Assembly: GCA_027731885.1 (NCBI GenBank)
Contig: JAQCAO010000078.1
Span: 1 to 5,899, forward strand
Reading direction: 5' to 3'
DNA length: 5,899 bases
Source: Actinomycetota bacterium
GTDB taxonomy: Bacteria; Actinomycetota; Actinomycetes; Nanopelagicales; Nanopelagicaceae
Position 1 is the first letter of the stretch. Every line of letters starts with the position of its first letter. This document shows positions 1 to 5,899 of this stretch, in pieces. A model generated the notes under the pieces. The model was not told where the DNA came from, searched no databases, and saw nothing but the letters and a program-made list of their open reading frames with translations. Made by a program: the position numbers and the translations under genes.

Positions 1-192
1 ATATCCAAGCGGCAAATTTAGACGTTTCGCGATCTCTACTTCTGCTGATTCGGTGGGAGTACCGTTAATTTCAACTTCCTTCACCGTTAAGAGGGTGGAC
101 CATCCCAAAAGATAAGAACCTGCTCCAAAGATAGCCAGGATAGTTGCAATCGCAATCACTGCTTTTGCAGATCTGAAAGGCACGTTGCGCAT
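1..192 (-). CDS. ftsQ: FtsQ, divisome scaffold protein (N-terminal part; runs off the left edge)
   Basis: My translation of the reverse strand gives 64 residues, open to the window edge. A short basic N-terminus (MRNVPFRSAK) leads into one hydrophobic membrane segment at about residues 11-30. From about residue 35 comes the start of a POTRA-like domain, with TVKEVEINGT followed by EIAKRLNLPLGY. This is the layout of FtsQ/DivIB, a single-pass protein that links early and late divisome proteins (FtsB, FtsL, FtsW/FtsI). Position directly after murC is typical of Actinobacteria, where ftsZ often follows. The cytoplasmic tail is only about ten residues. The start is uncertain. ATG at 192-190 lies 2 bases after the murC stop, but GAGG directly abuts it. 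GTG at 183-181 (codon 4) sits 9 bases from that GAGG and may be the true start. An in-frame TAA at 201-199 limits extension upstream. Identity rests on topology, motif and context, because most of the protein is missing. Confidence 0.88.
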   Translation of the reverse strand, partial: MRNVPFRSAKAVIAIATILAIFGAGSYLLGWSTLLTVKEVEINGTPTESAEVEIAKRLNLPLGY

Positions 193-196
193 CCTC
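193..196 (-). promoter_or_regulatory. Possible Shine-Dalgarno site for ftsQ (GAGG)
   Basis: On the minus strand GAGG overlaps the murC TGA stop. It touches the ATG at 192-190 with no spacer, which is too close for normal initiation, but it is 9 bases from the GTG at 183-181. If used, it favours the GTG start. Four bases is a short match, so this is tentative. Confidence 0.4.
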
Positions 197-1583
197 AATT
201 AAATCGCCGTGCTAAACCATCACTGATGATTGGCGCGAGTGAATTAACATCACCTGCTCCCAGGGTCACAATTACATCACCTGGTTTAGCTTTGGCAATC
301 ACCCAGTCTGATGCTTCTAGAAAGTTGGGAATGAAGTAACCATTTTCCATCTCTTCGGCGATAGTTTCCGAAGTAACGCCAGGAATTGGTTTCTCACTCG
401 CTGCATAAACTTCAAGCAATACAACTTGATCCGCGATACTTAGCGCTTTAGCAAATTCGCTCATAAAGGCTTTAGTGCGTGAATAACGATGTGGTTGGAA
501 GATAACTATCAAAGATCCGTCGCCGGCATATCGCTTAGCGGCGGTTAAAGTCACCTCAACTTCGGTTGGATGATGCCCATAGTCATCAATGATACGAATT
601 CCGTGTACGGTCGCCTTCAACTCAAAGCGTCGCCCCGTACCGTGGAAGCTAGCCAGGCCAGTTAGCATCTCAGCAGCTGGTGCCCCAAGCGATAAGCCCA
701 TAGCAAGTGCTGCACCGGCATTTAAAACGTTGTGAAGGCCTGGAACCTGCAGTGACAAGTTACCTATCGCACGACCCCTCCAGAGAACTCGTGAGGTTGA
801 TCCCATCGGCAGCAAATTAACTGAATCAATAAATAGATCTGCTCCCATCTCTGTCCCATATGAAATCAACTTCGGGCTGAGAACGGTGCTTGCTAAGTGC
901 GCTGAACCTGCATCATCGGCGCAATAAACAAGTTGCCCATCGTTTGCGATAGTTGCGGCAAAATCAGAGAAGGCTCGTGTTACATCAGCTTCAGTTGCAA
1001 AGTAATCAACATGGTCGTGTTCGACATTGGTGACTATCGCTGCAAATGGGCGGTACTCGATAAATGAGCCATCGGATTCGTCAGATTCTGCCACAAAGAG
1101 ATCACCTGTTCCGCGATGGGCATTAGAACCGGAGGAAGTTAGGGTGCCACCGATCGCAAAAGAGGGATCTAAGCCACAAGCTTGAAGAGCGACTGTGAGC
1201 ATCGAAGATGTCGTTGTCTTGCCGTGCGTGCCTGCTACCGCAATGCTTCGTGAGTTAGACATCAGAATCGCTAACGCTTGCGCTCTAGTCAGGATCGGCA
1301 GATTTAACTCGCGGGCACGAGCTAACTCCACATTGCTTTGGCTGATCGCCGTTGAATAAATAATAAAATCTGCACCATCTACGTGCTGGGCCAGATGTTC
1401 CGGAAAAACTTGCGCGCCTAAGGCTCCAAGCGCGCTTAGCACCGAAGACTCTTTCGCATCAGAACCTGATACTGCGATTGCGTGTGATAGCGCTATCCGC
1501 GCTAAGCCACTCATTCCGGAGCCGCCGATTCCGATGAAATGAAGGCGCTTATCCTTCCAGCTATTTAAATCAATTGATCTCAT
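195..1583 (-). CDS. murC: MurC, UDP-N-acetylmuramate--L-alanine ligase
   Basis: This cytoplasmic enzyme uses ATP to join L-alanine to UDP-MurNAc, the first step of the stem peptide. The 462 residues match the usual family length. The N-terminal nucleotide-sugar domain has HFIGIGGSGMSGLA at about 15-28. The ATP-binding P-loop is AGTHGKTTTSSM at 117-128. The central domain has ESDESDGSF at 166-174 and TNVEHDHVDYF at 185-195. The C-terminal Mur ligase domain has GTGRRFE at 315-321, DDYGHHPTE at 333-341, QPHRYSRTK at 363-371, EVYAASEKPIPGV at 391-403 and GAGDV at 442-446. The HH pair and EVYAASE separate MurC from MurD, MurE and MurF. Its ATG overlaps the murG stop by 4 bases (ATGA). Only a weak GGGAAG at 1594-1589 precedes it, so translation is probably coupled to murG. 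No key residue is missing. murB does not follow murC here; ftsQ does. Confidence 0.98.
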   Translation of the reverse strand: MRSIDLNSWKDKRLHFIGIGGSGMSGLARIALSHAIAVSGSDAKESSVLSALGALGAQVFPEHLAQHVDGADFIIYSTAISQSNVELARARELNLPILTRAQALAILMSNSRSIAVAGTHGKTTTSSMLTVALQACGLDPSFAIGGTLTSSGSNAHRGTGDLFVAESDESDGSFIEYRPFAAIVTNVEHDHVDYFATEADVTRAFSDFAATIANDGQLVYCADDAGSAHLASTVLSPKLISYGTEMGADLFIDSVNLLPMGSTSRVLWRGRAIGNLSLQVPGLHNVLNAGAALAMGLSLGAPAAEMLTGLASFHGTGRRFELKATVHGIRIIDDYGHHPTEVEVTLTAAKRYAGDGSLIVIFQPHRYSRTKAFMSEFAKALSIADQVVLLEVYAASEKPIPGVTSETIAEEMENGYFIPNFLEASDWVIAKAKPGDVIVTLGAGDVNSLAPIISDGLARRFN

Positions 1584-2662
1584 CGGCGCTTCCCAGATAA
1601 AGTAAATTCCATCAAGTTAACGATCTTCTCGCTAGCGTTGATATCGCTCTCCGAACCTGAAATTGATGAGCTCTTCGACTTGCCTAAAAGTCGATTGAAA
1701 TTATTAGCTATCCACGCCGGCGTAAAGTGCTCTTGGTCGATGATTTCACCGCGACCTTGGGAGATCACCTGGCTGGCATTAAAACGTTGTTCACCATTTC
1801 CGATTGGGAGCGGAATAAAGAGCGCATATCTTCCCAAGGCATTTATCTCAGAGCACGAGATAGCCCCACTGCGGCTAATGATTAGATCCGCAGCCAAATA
1901 GGCAGTTGCCATATCCTCAATATACGCGGTCGCTTGATAGCGCTCCTGCGCCTTTGGGAGTGAATTCAATTTTCCAACTCCGTGTAAGAGTTGAGCGCCA
2001 CCAGAAAGGAGCGTTGGAAGAGATTTTTCGATAACTGAGTTAAGCGCTAACGAACCCTGTGAGCCAAAGAAGGCGAGCACCAGCGGATCGCTTGGAGAAA
2101 ATCCTAAATTTGATTTCGCATTTGCCCGCGCTTTCGCCCAGTCTTTGCCACTCTTGCTCAAGGCTTGCGCCACATCAGATCGCAAAGGAATCCCGGTGAT
2201 CAATGCACGACTTAATGCACCCTTGGCAACTGGCTGCGCAACTGCAACGCTTTGGGTAAGGCGCGCACCTAGGCGATTGGCGAAACCAGGTTTGGCATTA
2301 GCTTCGTGCACAACAAATGCGATCCCAAGTGACTTCGCTGCTAAATATGCGGGAGCCGATACATAGCCGCCAAATCCAATAAGTAAATCTGCACCTTTAA
2401 CAACTCTGCGCGCCGACATAAATGCCCCTAAAAAAGCTAGTGGTGTGCTAAATAGAGAGAGTGAGACCTTGCGAGGCATAACCACTTTAGGAATTTTATA
2501 TAATTTGAAATTGGCGGCTGGTACCAATTGATTCTCTAAGCCCTTGGCAGTTCCGATGAATTCCAAGGTATCCTGGGGATACTTACTTTGCCAGAGTCGA
2601 GCTATCGCTAGAGCAGGCTCAACGTGTCCTGCCGTTCCACCGCCAGCGAAAATTATCTTCAT
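1580..2662 (-). CDS. murG: MurG, lipid II synthase (GlcNAc transferase)
   Basis: MurG transfers GlcNAc from UDP-GlcNAc to lipid I on the inner face of the membrane, giving lipid II. It is a GT28, GT-B fold glycosyltransferase. At 360 residues it has normal length. The first glycine loop is AGGGTAGHVEPALA at 6-19, with the TAGH form I associate with Actinobacteria. The N-domain continues with GFGGYVSAPAYLAA at 96-109 and VVHEANAKPGFANRLG at 118-133. The C-domain has a second glycine loop, FFGSQGSLALN, at 198-208. The UDP-GlcNAc region is ADLIISRSGAISCSE at 258-272, containing the conserved Glu, followed by IPLP at 283-286 and the Gln/Asn pair in EQRFNA at 291-296. A serine-rich stretch at 328-339 lies in the C-terminal tail. 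The ATG overlaps the ftsW TGA by 4 bases. No clear Shine-Dalgarno site lies upstream, which suggests initiation coupled to ftsW. Confidence 0.98.
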   Translation of the reverse strand: MKIIFAGGGTAGHVEPALAIARLWQSKYPQDTLEFIGTAKGLENQLVPAANFKLYKIPKVVMPRKVSLSLFSTPLAFLGAFMSARRVVKGADLLIGFGGYVSAPAYLAAKSLGIAFVVHEANAKPGFANRLGARLTQSVAVAQPVAKGALSRALITGIPLRSDVAQALSKSGKDWAKARANAKSNLGFSPSDPLVLAFFGSQGSLALNSVIEKSLPTLLSGGAQLLHGVGKLNSLPKAQERYQATAYIEDMATAYLAADLIISRSGAISCSEINALGRYALFIPLPIGNGEQRFNASQVISQGRGEIIDQEHFTPAWIANNFNRLLGKSKSSSISGSESDINASEKIVNLMEFTLSGKRR

Positions 2663-3837
2663 GATGTGCGTAATCTACGCCGTTCAATCGCCTTTTGTAA
2701 TTCAATCTTTACCGCCGGATCGCGTAAAGCGCTACCAAAGATATAGCCCAATCCGATATATAACGAGATCAAGGCAGAGCCGCCATAAGAGACAAATGGA
2801 AGCGTTACACCAACTACTGGTATCAGACTGGTAGCGGAACCGACGTTAAGAATAGTTTGTACTGCAATCCAACTTCCGATTCCTGCTCCGACATAGCGTG
2901 ACATTGGATCTGTGCAACGAAGTGAAATTTTAAAGATTGAGAAAATTAGCGCAACCAGTAAGGCGAGTACAACCAAGGTTCCAAGTAAACCTAGCTCCTC
3001 GCCAATTACAGCAAAGATAAAATCGGTATGCGCTTCGGCAAGATTCCCCCATTTTTGCCGACTTCCTCCCAGGCCTACACCGAAAATTCCCCCGCTTGCT
3101 AAGCCCAGCAAACTATGTGCTGGTTGCCAGCCTGCATTTCTATAATCTTCTGGAGCAAAGGGATCTAGGACAACGAGAAAACGATCAAGGCGATATCCGG
3201 CAGTTGCGATCAGGACGGCGAGAGCGACCGCACCTACCGCAACAATTGAACCCAGAACACGTAATTCAATGCCTGATACAAAGAGTAAGCCCCCTAGTAT
3301 CGCGGCGATCACACACGCAGTACCGAGATCGCGACCAAGCATCACTAAGAGCATAACGAGAAGAAAACCAGGTCCAATCAAGAGAAAGACATTTACTCGC
3401 GTCTTTCCATTAACTTCCTTGTTGGCCAACATCAGACTTGCCCAGAGTATTAAGAGGAATTTTGCTAACTCGCTGGGTTGGATATCTACAAAGGGTAGGG
3501 CGATCCAGTTGGTATTGCCATTGACAGTCTTACCGATACCTGGAATTTGGGGCAGCAAAAGGAGTATCGCTGAAATCAACAATCCAAAACGTGCCAACAG
3601 ACGCCATTGCGTGATAGATCGCTGTGAAAGAAAGATGGCAAGGGGAATTGAGATTAAAAAGAAAGTTAGCTGGCGCAGCACGATCGCAACTGCATTGCCG
3701 CTTGTATCAAGTGCATGGATTGATGAAGCAGAGAAGACCATAATCAGGCCAATTATCGAGAGCGAGAGCGCACTAATGGCCAAGATATAGAAGTTATTGA
3801 CAGGCTTTACTAGAAAGCTCTTGGACTTAGTACTCAT
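2659..3837 (-). CDS. ftsW: FtsW, septal SEDS peptidoglycan glycosyltransferase
   Basis: FtsW is a multi-pass membrane protein that polymerises lipid II at the division septum together with a class B PBP (FtsI/PBP3). The 392 residues hold a series of hydrophobic segments consistent with the ten-helix SEDS fold. Family motifs are NTNWIALP at 108-115, PSELAKF at 121-127, GRDLGTA at 168-174, RLDRFLVVLDPF at 216-227, AHSLLGLASGGIFGVGLG at 240-257, EAHTDFIFAVIGEELGLLG at 268-286 and FVSYGGSALIS at 348-358. Asp272 in EAHTDF is the conserved acidic residue placed at the SEDS active site in studied RodA/FtsW proteins. Both termini are short and polar, with no long cytoplasmic C-terminal extension. RodA is the main alternative, but the location between murD and murG in a dcw cluster favours FtsW. 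The ATG overlaps the murD stop (ATGA) and is preceded by a strong AAGGAG. Confidence 0.96.
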   Translation of the reverse strand: MSTKSKSFLVKPVNNFYILAISALSLSIIGLIMVFSASSIHALDTSGNAVAIVLRQLTFFLISIPLAIFLSQRSITQWRLLARFGLLISAILLLLPQIPGIGKTVNGNTNWIALPFVDIQPSELAKFLLILWASLMLANKEVNGKTRVNVFLLIGPGFLLVMLLVMLGRDLGTACVIAAILGGLLFVSGIELRVLGSIVAVGAVALAVLIATAGYRLDRFLVVLDPFAPEDYRNAGWQPAHSLLGLASGGIFGVGLGGSRQKWGNLAEAHTDFIFAVIGEELGLLGTLVVLALLVALIFSIFKISLRCTDPMSRYVGAGIGSWIAVQTILNVGSATSLIPVVGVTLPFVSYGGSALISLYIGLGYIFGSALRDPAVKIELQKAIERRRLRTS

Positions 3838-5219
3838 GCGTGCTCCTTTACGACCGCTTTTGCAAATCTCTCACCGCGATCGGCATATGAAAGAAATTGG
3901 TCCATTGATGCACAAGCAGGGGCTAGCAATACCGTGTCCCCAGTTGTGGCGCGCGCCTTGGCCGCTCTCACAACCGCTTCCATCAAAGAGTTATCTGAGC
4001 CGCCTCTTTGGTAAGAGTCAGGGGTATCGATAAAAACGATCTCAACATCCGCAGCGTGGGCGCGAAGTTCTTGGGCGATCAATTCACGATCTGCGCCAAT
4101 CAAAATTGCGACCTTGATGCGAGATTTGCAACGTTTCACCAGAGCTGCCATTTGTGCACCTTTGGCTAATCCACCCGCGATCCAAATCGCCGACATCGTC
4201 CCCATCAAGGATGCGGCGGCGGCATGCGGGTTGGTCGCCTTAGAGTCATTGATCCAATTGATCCCATTACCTTCGTAAATGCTCTCAATGCGATGACGAT
4301 CTGGCTTAAAGTTTTGTAGCGCCTGACGAATCGACTCGTGTGAAACGCCAAGAGCGCGCGCCAAGCCCGCCGCTGCTAAAGCATTTGCAACGTTATGCGG
4401 AATTGTTGGTACTACATCTACGACCTCAGCGATCATCGCCGCTTCTTGTGGGTCGCTAACAAAAGCACGATCCACCAAGAGCTCTTCAACGACTCCAATT
4501 TCACCTGGACCTGGAGTATCTAACGAGAAGAAGACTTTTCTGCCTTGCCAATTAGCCGATCTTGATACCACTTCGCCATCATCACCATTAAATATTCCGG
4601 TACTCGCCCGATCCAAAATCGCCATCTTTGCTTGCGCGTAGGCGTTGAAGCCACCGTGCCAATCAAGGTGATCTTCAGCGATATTTAAAATTGATACGGC
4701 AACAAATGTCGCTTCCCGAATCCAGTGAAGTTGAAATGAGGAGAGCTCTAAAACGAGAACTTCATACTTTTCGGCGCTTTCTACGCTCTCGATGACCGTT
4801 GTGCCAACGTTTCCACAGGCTATCGCTGAAACGCCGCCGGCTCGTAGCATCGCAGTAACCATCTCTACTGTTGTCGTCTTACCATTCGTTCCAGTTAGCG
4901 CCAACCAACGTTGGTTTGGCACCAGTTCTCCGCGAAGTTGCCAGGCGAGATCGACCTCATTAAATAATGGGATCTCATACTTTTTTGCTGCAGTGATTAA
5001 TGAGTGATCGGATTTCCAACCTGGTGAGATGACTATTCCATCGAAATTTTCTGCGCTAAAAGATTTGGTGGGGGCGACGGTAAAGCCTGCTGTTTCGGTG
5101 ACTAGATCATCAGCTAAAGATATTTCTGCTCCACGCTTGGAAAGTGATTGAGCCACCGCAATCCCGGTTACTCCCGCGCCGAGAATGAGAATTTTCTTAC
5201 CTGCAAAATTAGTGGCCAT
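3834..5219 (-). CDS. murD: MurD, UDP-MurNAc-L-alanine--D-glutamate ligase
   Basis: This cytoplasmic ATP-dependent ligase adds D-glutamate to UDP-MurNAc-L-Ala. It has 461 residues, a normal length. The N-terminal domain binds the UDP moiety, with KILILGAGVTGIAVAQ at 9-24. The P-loop is LTGTNGKTTTVEM at 108-120. Further markers are CGNVGT at 135-140, LELSSFQLHW at 157-166 and NIAEDHLDWHG at 179-189. Lys198 in AYAQAK matches the lysine that is carbamylated in E. coli MurD. The C-domain has NVANALAA at 276-283, FKPDRHRIE at 304-312, INDSKATNPHAA at 323-334, and the MurD hallmark LLAPACASMDQF at 431-442 with RGERF at 448-452. The ATG at 5219-5217 follows mraY after 12 bases; AGTAGG at 5236-5231 is the only upstream purine-rich site and is weak and distant. 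An earlier in-frame start is absent before the mraY stop. Confidence 0.98.
   Translation of the reverse strand: MATNFAGKKILILGAGVTGIAVAQSLSKRGAEISLADDLVTETAGFTVAPTKSFSAENFDGIVISPGWKSDHSLITAAKKYEIPLFNEVDLAWQLRGELVPNQRWLALTGTNGKTTTVEMVTAMLRAGGVSAIACGNVGTTVIESVESAEKYEVLVLELSSFQLHWIREATFVAVSILNIAEDHLDWHGGFNAYAQAKMAILDRASTGIFNGDDGEVVSRSANWQGRKVFFSLDTPGPGEIGVVEELLVDRAFVSDPQEAAMIAEVVDVVPTIPHNVANALAAAGLARALGVSHESIRQALQNFKPDRHRIESIYEGNGINWINDSKATNPHAAAASLMGTMSAIWIAGGLAKGAQMAALVKRCKSRIKVAILIGADRELIAQELRAHAADVEIVFIDTPDSYQRGGSDNSLMEAVVRAAKARATTGDTVLLAPACASMDQFLSYADRGERFAKAVVKEHA
3843..3848 (-). promoter_or_regulatory. Strong Shine-Dalgarno site for ftsW (AAGGAG)
   Basis: AAGGAG on the minus strand lies 5 bases before the ftsW ATG and inside the last codons of murD (VVKEHA). 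It is the best ribosome-binding site in the window and fixes the ftsW start at 3837, despite the 4-base overlap with murD. Confidence 0.8.
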
Positions 5220-5231
5220 AACGCGCCATAC

Positions 5232-5899
5232 CTACTGCGTGACCCATTGTGCATAAAAGAGGCCGAGGCCCAGCGCGACACATAGCCCAGCGATAATCCA
5301 GAAGCGCAACACAATAGTGACTTCGCCCCAGCCCATTAACTCAAAGTGGTGCTGCAGTGGCGCCATCTTAAAGATGCGTTTTCCCCCAGTGATTTTAAAG
5401 TAGACAACTTGCAAGATTACCGATGCGCTAATAATTACAAAGAGCCCGCCTAGTGGAATAAGTAGAAGTTCGATACGAAGCGATGTTGCAATTCCAGCAA
5501 GTGCTCCACCTAACGCAAGGGATCCGGTATCTCCCATAAAGATCTTGGCAGGTGAGGCATTCCACCAGAGGAATCCCGCGCACGCTCCGGCAAGAGATGC
5601 AGATAGGACCGCTAAATCGAGTGGATCGCGCACCAAGTAACAGTTTTCTACAGGCGCGATCGCACAACTCTGTCCAAATTGCCAAACTCCAATCAATATA
5701 AATGCGATGAAAGTCATCACAGCGGCGCCAGTTGCCAGGCCATCTAGCCCATCTGTGAGATTAACGCCGTTACTCGTAGCCGTAACCATCAGAACCACCC
5801 AAACAATTACCAATCCCGCGCCTAAGACGATTGATGTATCACGAACGGTGGAGAGGTTTTCTGAAATCGGAGTTAAGCCATCGCCATCTGGAAATTGAA
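5232..5899 (-). CDS. mraY: MraY, phospho-MurNAc-pentapeptide translocase (C-terminal part; 5' end beyond the right edge)
   Basis: MraY transfers phospho-MurNAc-pentapeptide from the UDP precursor to undecaprenyl phosphate at the inner membrane, forming lipid I. Reading the frame to the window edge gives 221 residues, beginning [20 protein letters not shown]. An in-frame TTG at 5813 is internal and is not the start. The family is about 360 residues long, so roughly the last 60% is present. Motifs, numbered from the first visible residue, are [15 protein letters not shown] at 43-57 with catalytic-region aspartates, then VRDPLDLAV at 89-97. [19 protein letters not shown] follows at 109-127, with the Asp of MGDTG near the Mg2+ site, and [11 protein letters not shown] at 180-190. 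Several hydrophobic segments separate them, ending in [21 protein letters not shown]. The first His of the usual HHH triad is Gln here. The TAG stop at 5234-5232 is followed closely by murD. Confidence 0.97.
   Translation of the reverse strand, partial: QFPDGDGLTPISENLSTVRDTSIVLGAGLVIVWVVLMVTATSNGVNLTDGLDGLATGAAVMTFIAFILIGVWQFGQSCAIAPVENCYLVRDPLDLAVLSASLAGACAGFLWWNASPAKIFMGDTGSLALGGALAGIATSLRIELLLIPLGGLFVIISASVILQVVYFKITGGKRIFKMAPLQHHFELMGWGEVTIVLRFWIIAGLCVALGLGLFYAQWVTQ

Noticed and set aside
1638..2834. Several plus-strand open frames of 73 to 96 codons opposite murG and ftsW.
   Set aside because: All are antisense to conserved genes, short, and without family motifs.
3269..3790. A 173-codon plus-strand open frame opposite ftsW.
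   Set aside because: It lies entirely antisense to a well-supported ftsW, its translation is basic and low in recognisable motifs, and no ribosome-binding site or promoter was evident. It is a codon-usage shadow.
5209..5229. A six-codon ATG frame spanning the mraY-murD gap (ATG GCG CGT TAT GGC CAC TAA).
   Set aside because: It would overlap the murD start and could be a leader, but so short a frame is expected by chance and nothing else supports it.
5655..5664. A GCGATCGC palindrome (HIP1-like octamer).
   Set aside because: It was noticed only once, lies inside mraY coding sequence, and shows no repetition that would suggest a genome-wide motif or a binding site.
5428..5685. An 85-codon minus-strand frame inside mraY.
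   Set aside because: It is out of frame within the conserved mraY coding region, which carries all the family motifs.
5730..5813. An mraY start at the TTG at 5813.
   Set aside because: The frame stays open to the window edge and encodes conserved upstream MraY sequence ([15 protein letters not shown]), so this TTG is an internal Leu codon.

Overview
The window carries a stretch of the dcw (division and cell wall) cluster, with every gene on the minus strand. In transcription order, right to left, these are mraY (5' end outside the window), murD, ftsW, murG, murC and ftsQ (3' end outside the window). Nearly every base is coding. The only gaps are 12 bases between mraY and murD and 2 bases between murC and ftsQ; the other three junctions are 4-base ATGA overlaps. 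I saw no RNA gene, mobile element, CRISPR array, long repeat or convincing terminator.

The order mraY-murD-ftsW-murG-murC-ftsQ is the one known from Actinobacteria. Several protein details agree: MurG has the GGGTAGHVEPA loop, and MraY has a cysteine-containing loop followed by VRDPLDLAV and [19 protein letters not shown]. Base composition looks only about half G+C by eye, low for that phylum, and the genes are tightly packed. This suggests a small-genome, lower-GC actinobacterium such as a freshwater acI/Nanopelagicales type. That assignment is an inference; no phylogenetic marker was compared.

The products form one pathway. MurC adds L-Ala and MurD adds D-Glu to the cytoplasmic UDP-MurNAc precursor. 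MraY moves the finished phospho-MurNAc-pentapeptide onto undecaprenyl phosphate to give lipid I, and MurG adds GlcNAc to give lipid II. FtsW, a SEDS glycosyltransferase, polymerises lipid II at the septum, and FtsQ is the membrane scaffold of the divisome. The tight packing implies one polycistronic message with coupled translation. No promoter was recognised inside the window, so the main promoter probably lies upstream of mraY, beyond position 5899.

No new biological system was found. The points worth a second look are small: an ambiguous ftsQ start with a very short cytoplasmic tail, a Gln in place of the first His of the MraY HHH motif, a serine-rich insert near the MurG C-terminus, a residue change in the second MurG glycine loop, and uneven ribosome-binding sites across the coupled junctions.
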